From assembly GCF_000382245.1 (NCBI RefSeq), contig NZ_KB907888.1, forward strand, positions 1 through 50,471: 50,471 nucleotides of DNA, written 5' to 3'. Below are positions 41,578 through 50,177 of this stretch, one piece after another. Source of the DNA: Kushneria aurantia DSM 21353 (GTDB lineage Bacteria; Pseudomonadota; Gammaproteobacteria; Pseudomonadales; Halomonadaceae). The position numbers and the translations under genes were made by a program. Every line of letters begins with the position of its first letter. The stretch's first letter is position 1. Below the pieces are notes generated by a model. The model saw only the letters and a program-made list of their open reading frames with translations. It was not told where the DNA came from and did no database searches.

Positions 41578-42708
41578 TCAACCGCTGCCGCCCTGCTCCG
41601 CCTGCGGACCTTCGGCCTGGCGCGCTTCCTCCTGCCGGTCAGCGGGTGGCAACCCCTGTCGCCAGGCCGACCAGTCGCCGGCAATCGCCTCCACAAGCGG
41701 ATAACCGGCGCGCACCATGTTGGTCAGCGCCGGTCGGTAGCCTCCCTGGCGGGCATAGCCGGTCAGTCCGTCGGCATCGCTCAGGCCTTCATAGGGGCGA
41801 TAGAAGCTCGCCCCGACGTTGAGCACCGCAGTACGCTCACGGCTGAGCCGCCCCGCCTCGTCGGCGCGCTTGAGAGCGGTGACAATGGCGTTGTCCTCCT
41901 GCTGGGCGCTGCACAGCCTGGCGGCGCCGTCGGAGAGCTGTTCGGCAAGCTGCTCGGCCCGGTCGGCGAGTCGGTTGCCGTACCACCAGGTATCGCTGGA
42001 AACGCTGTCGCACTGCACCACGGCCGGCGGCTGATTGGCCGGCGCTGTGGTGTAGTGGTTGCGGTAGACCGCCGCAGCGTCGCTGTCGGCCAGTTCGACG
42101 CCTTGCGATAGCGCTACGGCGCGATCCACCAGCGCATCGTCGAGATGGTAGTACTCGGTGCCGTATTCCTGATGCGGACTCTGGGTCGGCGAATAGGTGT
42201 TGATGCTCAGATAGCCGGTGGTCCACTCGGCGGGAATATCGCGGGCGTCGAGCTCCCACTGAATGCCGAAGTCAATCAGATAGCGCGGCCAGGTGGGCGA
42301 ACCGAGGGTTGCGTAGTGGGGGTCGACGCCGGCCACACCGCTGACCAGAAACCAGCTGTCGGAGAAGTCAAAGCGCGGCGAAAAGGCCAGTATCGCCATC
42401 GAGGTGGCGGCGTTGGCATAGCCGCGGCCGGTGGTGAACAGACAGATATCGTCTTCATTGCACAGCACCTCGGGGTAGCTGCCGTGCAGCCCCGGTACCT
42501 CGATGGCGCTGTCCGGCGCCAACCGCTCGCGCCAGGCGCTGCGCTCGGGCCCGAAGGTAGTGATCACCAGCGCCCTGACATGGCGGGGGGCGCCTTCGCC
42601 CGGGCTTTCGCCGCCCTCAGCAGGGGGAGGCCCCTCTTCGGCAACGGTTGCCCCCGGCGCCAGGGCTATAGCCAGCAGGGCCGCTTTCAGATAGTAAGCG
42701 TGATTCAT
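41578..42708 (-). CDS. NUP-family (purine nucleoside permease-like) exported protein
   Basis: A 376-residue protein with a signal peptide (MNHAYYLKAALLAIALAPGATVA). The NUP family pattern follows: VRALVITTFGPERSAWRERL, FTTGRGYANAATSMAILAFSPRFDFSDSWFLVSGVAGVDPHYATLGSPTWPRYLIDFGIQWELDARD, and GNRLADRAEQLAEQL. Fungal NUPs move purine nucleosides; bacterial members resemble nucleoside phosphorylases in fold and their role is unclear. GGAGGGCGC precedes ATG 42708. It is divergent from the diguanylate cyclase gene. The C terminus is rich in Gln and Glu. Confidence 0.85.
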   Translation of the reverse strand: MNHAYYLKAALLAIALAPGATVAEEGPPPAEGGESPGEGAPRHVRALVITTFGPERSAWRERLAPDSAIEVPGLHGSYPEVLCNEDDICLFTTGRGYANAATSMAILAFSPRFDFSDSWFLVSGVAGVDPHYATLGSPTWPRYLIDFGIQWELDARDIPAEWTTGYLSINTYSPTQSPHQEYGTEYYHLDDALVDRAVALSQGVELADSDAAAVYRNHYTTAPANQPPAVVQCDSVSSDTWWYGNRLADRAEQLAEQLSDGAARLCSAQQEDNAIVTALKRADEAGRLSRERTAVLNVGASFYRPYEGLSDADGLTGYARQGGYRPALTNMVRAGYPLVEAIAGDWSAWRQGLPPADRQEEARQAEGPQAEQGGSG

Positions 42709-43019
42709 GCGCCCTCCGGTCATCATCGCATCGCGCTGCCATCTTCTCATATTCGCGATGCCGGGTCGGCCGATCGGCACTCCGACAATGGTAGATAGCC
42801 TGCCATTTGATAACACATAATAAAGAAAAAACCTGAATTGCCGTTAAGACCAACATCGTATACATGCCGCTGGCTGTTTCGGCAAACCAGTGTATACCGG
42901 CGGCTCGCCCCGCACGGAACAGTGCCATCTCACTGTCCGGTGTAACAGTCATGGCCGCGACGCAAGCGCCTCCCGGGGGCGGCATGCAAGTCGACGGCGC
43001 TTAAAGGACTGGCAGCCCC
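42709..43019. other. Divergent intergenic region with a leader hairpin
   Basis: A 311-nt gap between the NUP and diguanylate cyclase genes. The middle is AT-rich (42800-42845), unlike the rest, and probably holds both promoters, but I see no clear -35/-10 pair. Arms AAGCGCC (42964-42970) and GGCGCTT (42996-43002) can pair just before the cyclase ribosome-binding site (AAAGGA, 43003-43008). No ORF is supported. Confidence 0.35.
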
Positions 43020-44642
43020 ATGCTTCTCAAACCAGGCTCACTGCAACAGCGATTTCTGCGGATCACACTCACCATGCTGCTGCTGGTGATGGTATTCATG
43101 GGCTACGCCCTCTACACCATCCTGGTGCCCTGGCTGCAGGACCAGGAGCGTCAGAGCGCGCTGATCTCGGTCTACCGGGTGAACCAGCAGTTTGACCGGG
43201 ATATCGCGGAACTTGACGAGCTGGCGCATCTCCTGGCTGGCAGCAACAGCATCCGCAGCCTGCTCGGCGGCGCCGGCGCACCGGCGATGGTCGCTCACGA
43301 CGATGTCGACCTGTGGCTTGTGACCGACCGCCGCGGCGCGCTGGTGATGGCCGACGGACACCTCCCCGGCAGCGATGATTGGCAGCGCTGTGACGCGCGA
43401 CTCGAGGATTGCCGATGGCTGCTTAATGGACTGCCCTCGCTGCTCACCCGGCGTGCCGGAGAGACAATCTTCAACCCCCTCAACCAGAGTGGCATGGGCG
43501 GCCTGAATGATCGGACGTTTTTCATGCTGGCCAGCTACCCGGTGCAGGCAGGTACCCGCAGTGAAATGCTCGGTCGGGTACACGCCCTGCGCTTCATCCC
43601 GAAACGCTGGCGCATCGGCGAGGCAAGCCGTCAGGCCTTCATTATGAGTCTGGACAGCAGCGACGCCGTGATCACGCAGAATAGCGCGGCGCAGATCGTG
43701 CCGGTCAGCAGCAGATGGCTGCGCGCCCGGCTGCTGCGTCAAGGCGTTGTCCCGGGCAGGACGGTCGAGCTGACGGCATCCGTCTCGCGCAGCGACCTTG
43801 GCGGCACGCTGACCACCCTCTACATGAGCCTGCTGGCGGTAGGCGCGCTACTGCTGACGACGCTGCTCGCCATGCTGATCCTGTTTCGCACCGTAATCCT
43901 GCGCCCCATTACCCGGCTTTCCGACTACGCTCGCCGCCTGCGTGACAACATTGGCGAGCATCTCGAGGCACCGCCCGCCTGGCTACAGGGGCGTGACGAC
44001 GAACTGGGGGTGATGGCGCGGGAATTTCAGCATCTGATCCACACCCTCGACGAGCGCAACGCCCATCTCAAGGCGCTCAGTCAGCGCGACGCCCTGACCG
44101 GGCTGAGCAACCGCCGGCTGCTGGACCGCCAGCTGCCGCGCACCCTGTCGCTGACCCACCGACTGGATCGTCCGGTGGCGCTGATCATGATCGATGTCGA
44201 CCACTTCAAGCTCTACAACGACTGCTACGGCCATCCCGAGGGCGACGAGTGCCTGAAGATGATCGCCGCTACCCTGCGCGATATCTTCCAGCGCGACTCC
44301 GATCTAATCGCCCGCATCGGTGGCGAGGAGTTCGTCATCGTGCTGCCCGATTTTGATGAACACCAGGCGCTGGAGATCGCCTGCGGGCTGTGCACCGCCA
44401 TCAAGGCACAGTGCATGCCCCACGAACGCTCGCCGACCCACCGCTACGTGACCATCAGCGCGGGCATTGCGGTCTCGCACCCGGACGAACCGCTCTCCGG
44501 CGAAGCGCTGCTCAAGCAGGCCGACGAGGCGCTCTACGAGATCAAGAAAAGCGGTCGCGATGCGGTGGGCGGCGTCAACGCCAGCAGCAGCACTGCCGCT
44601 ATCGATGCACTATTCGATCTGCACGGCACCGAGCATCAATAG
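43020..44642 (+). CDS. Membrane-bound diguanylate cyclase
   Basis: Makes cyclic di-GMP from two GTP. It is 540 residues. Membrane helix 1 is near 14-36 (ITLTMLLLVMVFMGYALYTILV), then a periplasmic sensor of about 230 residues with CHASE4-like layout. Membrane helix 2 is near 268-292, then a HAMP-like linker (RPITRLSDYARRLRDN), and a GGEDF-family domain from about 355. The active-site motif GGEEF is intact (434-438). The inhibitory I-site RDSD (425-428) sits exactly five residues before it, so product inhibition is expected. The ligand is unknown. Confidence 0.95.
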   Translation: MLLKPGSLQQRFLRITLTMLLLVMVFMGYALYTILVPWLQDQERQSALISVYRVNQQFDRDIAELDELAHLLAGSNSIRSLLGGAGAPAMVAHDDVDLWLVTDRRGALVMADGHLPGSDDWQRCDARLEDCRWLLNGLPSLLTRRAGETIFNPLNQSGMGGLNDRTFFMLASYPVQAGTRSEMLGRVHALRFIPKRWRIGEASRQAFIMSLDSSDAVITQNSAAQIVPVSSRWLRARLLRQGVVPGRTVELTASVSRSDLGGTLTTLYMSLLAVGALLLTTLLAMLILFRTVILRPITRLSDYARRLRDNIGEHLEAPPAWLQGRDDELGVMAREFQHLIHTLDERNAHLKALSQRDALTGLSNRRLLDRQLPRTLSLTHRLDRPVALIMIDVDHFKLYNDCYGHPEGDECLKMIAATLRDIFQRDSDLIARIGGEEFVIVLPDFDEHQALEIACGLCTAIKAQCMPHERSPTHRYVTISAGIAVSHPDEPLSGEALLKQADEALYEIKKSGRDAVGGVNASSSTAAIDALFDLHGTEHQ

Positions 44643-44735
44643 CCGCGCAGTGTGCAGCGCAGCCCGTACACCGCCGCCGCGACAGGCAATGCGTGATATC
44701 GGCGCATCAATGCTTTCGCGAAGCAGCCGATCCGC

Positions 44736-45809
44736 TCAGCCGGCACTGCCGGCGAGGCTGGCGCTGCGAATCAGGGCGATGACGTCATCGCCCGGCGACA
44801 GCGCCAGGGCTTCGCTCGCTTCCAGCGTAATCCGTGACAGAAGCCGCTGCCCCGCCAGCCGCAGGCTGACTTCGACCATGCCCGGCTCGCCGTCATCGAG
44901 CTGCTCGACGGTGGCGCGCAGGCGGTTGCGAAAGCTGCTTTGCGACGGCATCTCGCGGGCCAGCGCCACGTCGCGGCGGCGAATGCGCAGCCGCACCCTT
45001 TCACCCGGCGCATGATCGATTCGCGGCAGGGTCATCAGCTGACCGTCATCGAGCGCCAACCGTGTCGCGTGGTAGCGCTCGTCGTGCGCCTCCACCCTGG
45101 CGCTGATCGGCGTGCTGGCTTCGAAGCCGCCCAGCCAGGGGGCCAGCTCGGCGCGCCCCAATAGCTCATCCAGTTCGCCGTCGGCCACGACCCTGCCACT
45201 GTCGAGCAGCACCAGCCGCTCGGCGATCGCCATCAACTCCTGGGTGTCATGGCTGATGAACAGAATCGGCAGTTCGATTTCGCGGGTCAGGCGCAGGATA
45301 TAGTCGAGCAGCTCACGCTTGCGCGCGCCGTCGAGGCCGGTCAGCGGCTCATCGAGCAGCAGCATATCGGGCTCGGCCAGCAGTGCCCGGCCGATCGCCA
45401 CGCGCCGTGCCTCACCGCCGGAGAGCGCATCGGGCATGCGCGCCAGCAGGGGTTCGATACCCAGCAGCGACACTACTCGATCAAACGCCTCGCCGCCGGT
45501 AAGGCGTCGGGCGTAGGTGAGATTGCCGCGTACCCGGTAGTGGGGGAACAGCCGCGCCTCCTGAAACACCACGCCCAGACGCCGGCGATGAGGCGGCACG
45601 AAAAGCCGCTGCCGGGTATCGACATAGGTGCGCTCGCCGAGCCTGATATGGCCGTCATCGGGACGATCGAGGCCGGCCAGCATGCGCAGCAGGCTGGTCT
45701 TGCCGCTGCCTGAGTGGCCAAACAGCGCCGTGACCCCCTGCTCGGGGGCGCGGATATCGACATCCAGATGGAAGTCGCCCTGGCGGTGGTCGATTCGCAG
45801 TTCCAGCAT
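44736..45809 (-). CDS. modC: Molybdate ABC transporter ATP-binding protein
   Basis: A 357-residue ATPase with Walker A GHSGSGKTS (about 31-39), signature LSGGEARRVAIGRALL, Walker B LLLDEPLTG and switch His ISHDTQE. A C-terminal TOBE/mop domain (about 290-350: RRDVALAREMPSQSSFRNRLRATVEQL) is typical of ModC. It energises uptake through ModB. It is the last gene of modE-like/modA/modB/modC, 11 nt after modB. Confidence 0.96.
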   Translation of the reverse strand: MLELRIDHRQGDFHLDVDIRAPEQGVTALFGHSGSGKTSLLRMLAGLDRPDDGHIRLGERTYVDTRQRLFVPPHRRRLGVVFQEARLFPHYRVRGNLTYARRLTGGEAFDRVVSLLGIEPLLARMPDALSGGEARRVAIGRALLAEPDMLLLDEPLTGLDGARKRELLDYILRLTREIELPILFISHDTQELMAIAERLVLLDSGRVVADGELDELLGRAELAPWLGGFEASTPISARVEAHDERYHATRLALDDGQLMTLPRIDHAPGERVRLRIRRRDVALAREMPSQSSFRNRLRATVEQLDDGEPGMVEVSLRLAGQRLLSRITLEASEALALSPGDDVIALIRSASLAGSAG

Positions 45810-45820
45810 GGCGCCCTCTT

Positions 45821-46522
45821 CTAAAGACCTGTATCACGCCCCGCCATACGCCTGCGGGTACGCCGCGCCAGCCACTCGGAGACCACCAGCGAGGCCATCG
45901 CCACCGCCACCGAAATCGCACACAGCCGCGCCGCGGCGCCCTCCATGCCGGGGGTCTGAATGGTCGAGTAGAGTGCCAGCGGCAACGTGCGGGTCTCGCC
46001 GGGAATGTTGGAGGCGAAAGTGATGGTGGCGCCAAATTCGGAGAGCGCGCGGGCGAAGGCCAGCACGCCCCCGGTAATCACCCCGGGTAGCGCCAGTGGC
46101 AGGGTAATGGTGATAAAGACCCGCAGGCGCGTCGCTCCCAGGGTGCGTGCCGCCGCCTCAAGCTTCGGATCGACCGCCTCCAGCGACAGCCGCACGGCAC
46201 GCACCAGCAGCGGAAAAGCCATTACGCCGCCGGCCAGTGCCGCGCCCTGCCAGGTGAAGGGCAGCGAGATGCCGAAAGTCTCCAGAAGCCAGCTACCGAT
46301 CACGCCGCGCCGGCCCATCACCACCAGCAGCAGATAGCCTACCACGACCGGCGGCAGTACCAGCGGCAGATGCACGATGCCATCGAGCAGCGCCTTGCCG
46401 GGAAACTCATGCCGCGCCAGCAGCCAGGCGACCAGGATGCCGGGGACGACAATGATCGCCAGCGCGCTGCCGGCCACCTGCAAACTGATCCATAATGCCT
46501 GCTGTTCCAGCTCGGTCAGCAC
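45821..46522 (-). CDS. modB: Molybdate ABC transporter permease
   Basis: Inner-membrane permease of about 233 residues with five or six hydrophobic segments and the EAA loop (LEAVDPKLEAAARTLGATRLRVFITITLPLALPGV). The GTG at 46522 is used because AAGGAG lies 5 nt before it; the GTG at 46528 would overlap that site. It lies 29 nt after modA. Confidence 0.95.
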   Translation of the reverse strand: MLTELEQQALWISLQVAGSALAIIVVPGILVAWLLARHEFPGKALLDGIVHLPLVLPPVVVGYLLLVVMGRRGVIGSWLLETFGISLPFTWQGAALAGGVMAFPLLVRAVRLSLEAVDPKLEAAARTLGATRLRVFITITLPLALPGVITGGVLAFARALSEFGATITFASNIPGETRTLPLALYSTIQTPGMEGAAARLCAISVAVAMASLVVSEWLARRTRRRMAGRDTGL

Positions 46523-46551
46523 GCTCACTCCTTGTTGAACCGCCCGCCGAA

Positions 46552-47337
46552 TCAGTCGTTGGCCATTTCAAAGCCGTACTGCTCGAAAGTCTCGCGGGCC
46601 GCGTCACTGCTCAGCCAGTCAAGGAAGGCACCTGCCGCGTCGCCGGGATGCTCACCGATCAGGGCCGCCGGATAGATGATCGGGTCGTGGCTGTCGGCGG
46701 GGAAGAGGCCAAGCTGTTTAACACCATCGCTGGCCTGCGCATCGGTAGCATAGACCACGCCCAGCGGCGTCTCGCCACGCTCGACCAGCGCCAGCGCCGC
46801 GCGCACGTCGCTGCCACGCGCCAGGCGGGGCTCCAGCGTCTGCCACTGACCGGTGGATTCGAACGCCTGTTTGGCGTAGATACCGGCCGGCACGTGAGCC
46901 GGATCTCCTACCGACACGCGCTCTCCATCCTCGAGATAGTCCACCAGCGGATGCTCGGCGTCGGGGGTGAAGGATGGAATGTCGGTATCATCGGGAGCGA
47001 TCAGCGCCAGCCGGTTACGCAGCAGGTTATGGCGCTGACTGACCACCACACCGCCCTGATCCTGCAGCCAGTCCATCCACTTGACGTTGGCCGAAAGATA
47101 GACATCAGCAGGTGCCCCCTCGCCGATCTGACGCGCCAGCGTCGAGGAGCTGGCATAGACCGGCACCAGATCGACGTCGTGATTTTCCTCATACTGCTCG
47201 ACCAGCGCGTTCATCACATCGGTCAGCGAAGCGGCAGCGTAAACGTCGACGCTGTCGGCAGCCCGGGCCTGGCTTGCCAGGCACAGCGGCGAGAGCAGTA
47301 GAGCGGCGAAAAGGCCGGTGGCCAGCGGCTTGAACAT
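46552..47337 (-). CDS. modA: Molybdate-binding periplasmic protein
   Basis: A 261-residue solute-binding protein. The signal peptide ends near residue 26 (LASQARA). Then come VDVYAAASLTDVMNAL (oxyanion-binding Ser), SSTLARQIGEGAPADVYLSANVKWMD and the C-terminal ligand Tyr region GVVYATDAQA, matching ModA. It binds molybdate or tungstate and delivers it to ModB. The start at 47337 gives the signal peptide; the open frame to 47418 runs across the palindrome at 47378-47401. Confidence 0.96.
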   Translation of the reverse strand: MFKPLATGLFAALLLSPLCLASQARAADSVDVYAAASLTDVMNALVEQYEENHDVDLVPVYASSSTLARQIGEGAPADVYLSANVKWMDWLQDQGGVVVSQRHNLLRNRLALIAPDDTDIPSFTPDAEHPLVDYLEDGERVSVGDPAHVPAGIYAKQAFESTGQWQTLEPRLARGSDVRAALALVERGETPLGVVYATDAQASDGVKQLGLFPADSHDPIIYPAALIGEHPGDAAGAFLDWLSSDAARETFEQYGFEMAND

Positions 47338-47377
47338 GATGACGTTCCCCTTGACAGCTTGAATGACGTTCTCTTTT

Positions 47378-47401
47378 CGATGTGCTTTTAAATGCACATC
47401 G
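47378..47401. promoter_or_regulatory. Perfect inverted repeat upstream of modA (candidate ModE-type operator)
   Basis: Arms CGATGTGC / GCACATCG are separated by 8 nt (TTTTAAAT), 40 nt before the modA start. ModE binds long palindromes in front of modABC in E. coli, although with a different core (TATAT). This repeat lies between the ModE-like gene and modA, the expected place for its operator. Confidence 0.55.
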
Positions 47402-47479
47402 GGAGAATAGCCCATCATTTTTGCACTGTCGCGCCCCCTTCAGGAATTTCCCGTTCGCGGGAACGAGCCCGGCACGCAC

Positions 47480-47884
47480 TCAATCGTCGTCATCCAGCCC
47501 CAGGCTGTGGCGGCTGAACTGCTCGGTGGCGCGCGCGGCGGTATCGTGTTCCAGCGCCCGGTAGCGCGCGATCAGACGTTCGCCCAGCGGGGTCAAATGG
47601 GCACCGCCGTGTTCGGCGCCACCACGGCTGGAGTGGACCACCGGGCGGTCGAAGGCGATGTTGAGCTCATCGATCAGGGTGCGCGTCTTGCGGTAGCTGA
47701 TACCGGTGCGGCGCGCGGCGGCGGCGATCGCTCCGCACTCGCGGATCGCCTCCAGCAGCGCGATGCGGCCGGGGCCGATCAGCACGCCACTGCCCACCAC
47801 GAGCCGCAGCTTGACTTCGGGGTCGGATGGGCCCTGGCGCGTCGCGGGGCTGTTGCGATGTTCACTGTCATCCTGCAATGGCAT
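47480..47884 (-). CDS. ModE-like winged-helix regulator, DNA-binding domain only
   Basis: A 134-residue protein with the ModE N-terminal winged helix (RLVVGSGVLIGPGRIALLEAIRECGAIAAAARRTGISYRKTRTLIDELN, about 28-76). The wing segment GGAEHGGAHLTPLGERLI follows. E. coli ModE adds two molybdate-binding mop domains (262 residues); here the protein ends after the wing with an acidic tail. It either senses molybdate indirectly or is a constitutive regulator. AGGAGGCAAGA precedes ATG 47884. It lies upstream of modA in the same direction. Confidence 0.88.
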   Translation of the reverse strand: MPLQDDSEHRNSPATRQGPSDPEVKLRLVVGSGVLIGPGRIALLEAIRECGAIAAAARRTGISYRKTRTLIDELNIAFDRPVVHSSRGGAEHGGAHLTPLGERLIARYRALEHDTAARATEQFSRHSLGLDDDD

Positions 47885-47960
47885 TCTTGCCTCCTGTGAC
47901 CGCCACCATAAGCCGTCATCGTCGCGCTGGCGACTGCCTTTCGACCGAGGAGACCGTTTT

Positions 47961-48382
47961 TTGCACATTCACCCTTTCGCCGCGAGGAGCGCGACGCCGT
48001 CATCGCGCTCTGGCAGCGCTGCGAACTGACCCGCCCCTGGAACGACCCGGTACGCGACATCGAACGCAAGCTCAGTGAGGACCCTGCCCTCTTGCTGATC
48101 GGTGCCGACGAACTCGACCGGCCGATCGCCTCGGCGATGGTGGGCTACGACGGCCATCGCGGCTGGCTCTATTATCTTGCCGTGGACACGCAGTGGCGCG
48201 GCAGAGGCTACGGCCGGGCGCTGGTCGAACGCGCCGAGACGCTGCTGATCGAGCGCGGCTGCCCCAAACTGATGCTGATGGTACGCCAGGGTCAGCCGTC
48301 ACTGGAGCGCTACTATCACCAGTTGGGCTTCAGCGACAGCGAAACGGTGACGCTGGGCAAGCGTCTAATCCGCGACGAATGA
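47961..48382 (+). pseudogene. GNAT acetyltransferase (YpeA type) with an apparent one-base frameshift
   Basis: A ribosome-binding site (GGAG, 47949-47952) precedes TTG 47961, which reads (M)HIHPF and then runs into a stop in that frame. Shifting back one base at the run CCCTTTC (47972-47978) gives [36 protein letters not shown]. This aligns without gaps to the YpeA N terminus. The rest, including the acetyl-CoA motif VDTQWRGRGYGRALVE and LGKRLIRDE, is intact to 48382. A missing C in a former CCCC run explains it; sequencing error, a real mutation or -1 slippage are all possible. The in-frame part alone would have to start at a TTG (48092) and lose the N-terminal 44 residues. Confidence 0.75.
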
Positions 48383-48406
48383 AAAAGCCGCCCGGATGAG
48401 CGGCTT
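48382..48406 (-). terminator. Terminator of the C69 peptidase gene
   Basis: On the minus strand stem AAGCCGC / GCGGCTT closes an 8-nt loop and ends in TTTTT, 24 nt beyond the stop codon at 48430. It overlaps the end of the convergent acetyltransferase gene. Confidence 0.75.
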
Positions 48407-48429
48407 ATAGCGAAGACGCTATACTGGCC

Positions 48430-49974
48430 CTACTGCTGAGCCGCAGCGGGGCGATCAGGATCGAAGTTTTCAAGGCAGGTAACCACGCTACCGCTCTGCA
48501 GATTGACGCTTCCATTCCGTGGCGTCTGGAGTTGACCGGTCAGCCGAGCCGAGGCCTCAAGCCAGTCGGTAAGAGTAGCGCCCAGCGCCATGGCATCCTC
48601 GGCACGGCCCGTGGCGTAGTGCGTCAACAGCTCTCTGGCCTGCGCCCGTTCGCCCTGCGCTATCAGCGTTTGGGCAGAGGTCTCCAGCCAGGACATATCA
48701 TCCATGCTCTGCTGCTCGAAACCTTCGAGTAGAGGTGTGACCTGCGGTAGATAACGTCCGGGATCGGCACACATCCAGTACATTACCTGCTTGAACCGCC
48801 GTCCCGCGAAATCGGAGGCCTCCTGCTGCTGATAATCGGGATTCAGGAAGCTGGCAGAAGCACCATCGGTAAGATAACGATGCTGCCCGTAAGACATCGG
48901 AACTTCTTCAACGCCCAACCACCAGGGGAGAAAGGGTGCGGCCACGGAACCAGTGGGCGCCACCCAGATTCGGACAAGATCGGAATCGACACTGCCATCG
49001 AGCGTCGTGACCTGACCATAGCCTGCCGAGTCGTCGGTGATACGCGGATCGCGCACTCTTGTCATCAGGTCGCGCTCGCTAACGGGAGCCATCTCGCGAG
49101 TGGCTTCTTCAAGCTGCGCCTGGGTCATGTATTTATAGCCCCCGGTGCGGGCTCTGGCATCTTCCCTCTGCGGCCCATACACCTCGAAGACATTGAACGC
49201 ATCACCGCTGTCAGGATCGAACCAGCCCTGTTCCACGGCAAAATCGATCAGATTGTCGGCGCCCATGAAATCGGCGCGGTCGGCGTAGTCCAGCGGAAAG
49301 TCCTCTATGTAGCCCGGATAAAGGACGCGAACTTCGTCGTTATCGAGTCGCTCGGCGGCCCAGAGCCCCTGCCCACCGGCAAACTCCCATACCACCCAGG
49401 CTTCGTTGGGATCAGCGATCAGATGTGTGTTACCACCATAGGTGGCGTAGCCATACTGCTCGATCAGTTCACCGATAAGCTCGACCCCTGCCCGCGCAGT
49501 TTTTGAACGCTCCATGACCAGACGAGCCAGATCACTGTACTGAACGCCGATTTGTGGCTCGGGTGTCATGGCGATCAATTCATCGCGATTGGTCGCCCAA
49601 ACGTCACGCACTGCGACATGGTGCTCATTGACCCCACCATTGGTCAGCGGTGCGGGGAACCCCTCGAAGTCGGAATAGTTCATGGTCAGATAGCGAAAGG
49701 TATGGGCCACCTGTGGAATTTCAATCAACTCGCCGGGGATCGAAGCGTTGTCGGTAACACCAACGCTTATGGCATCACCCTCGGCATGATCGCGGGCCGG
49801 TACGATTTCGAGCCAGTGACTCGAGACCTCTTCACCCGTACCGCCCAGCATGGGATGGCCACTCTCCGTCAACTCACCGCCGACATAAAAGGCGTAACTG
49901 GCCAGTGCCGGTGGTGCAGTCATCAGCGCAGCGCAAGCCGTCAACGCCATTAGCTTCCCGTGCCTAACCTTCAT
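48430..49974 (-). CDS. Peptidase C69 (dipeptidase) family protein, exported
   Basis: A 514-residue protein. The signal peptide ends ...PPALA at residue 25, leaving Ser26-YAFYVGGE as the mature N terminus. The C69/U34 layout follows: NSDFEG-like YSDFEGFPAP, GVNEHHVAVRDVWATN, LIEQYGYATYGGNTHLIADPNEAWVVWEFAGGQGLWAAERL. The family uses an N-terminal Cys nucleophile at the place occupied here by Ser26. Ser can serve as an Ntn nucleophile, or the protein may be inactive. Base composition is slightly less GC-rich than its neighbours. It is preceded by an AT-rich stretch (50005-50035) that probably holds its promoter. Confidence 0.85.
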   Translation of the reverse strand: MKVRHGKLMALTACAALMTAPPALASYAFYVGGELTESGHPMLGGTGEEVSSHWLEIVPARDHAEGDAISVGVTDNASIPGELIEIPQVAHTFRYLTMNYSDFEGFPAPLTNGGVNEHHVAVRDVWATNRDELIAMTPEPQIGVQYSDLARLVMERSKTARAGVELIGELIEQYGYATYGGNTHLIADPNEAWVVWEFAGGQGLWAAERLDNDEVRVLYPGYIEDFPLDYADRADFMGADNLIDFAVEQGWFDPDSGDAFNVFEVYGPQREDARARTGGYKYMTQAQLEEATREMAPVSERDLMTRVRDPRITDDSAGYGQVTTLDGSVDSDLVRIWVAPTGSVAAPFLPWWLGVEEVPMSYGQHRYLTDGASASFLNPDYQQQEASDFAGRRFKQVMYWMCADPGRYLPQVTPLLEGFEQQSMDDMSWLETSAQTLIAQGERAQARELLTHYATGRAEDAMALGATLTDWLEASARLTGQLQTPRNGSVNLQSGSVVTCLENFDPDRPAAAQQ

Positions 49975-50177
49975 TCCATTACCTCTTGTTTTCGTGGAGA
50001 ATTATTTTCATCAAAAGATATAATACTATATAGACCGGTTCCATTCCGATGAGGAAATGTCGGCGCTTCAACAATGGTGGCGCTTCAATAGTGCAGATCA
50101 GAACGATCGCGCGGGTAAATAGTGCATCGTACCGGAAGGCATCGGCACAGCCTTTACGCCGAATTCCCTTCCAAAGC

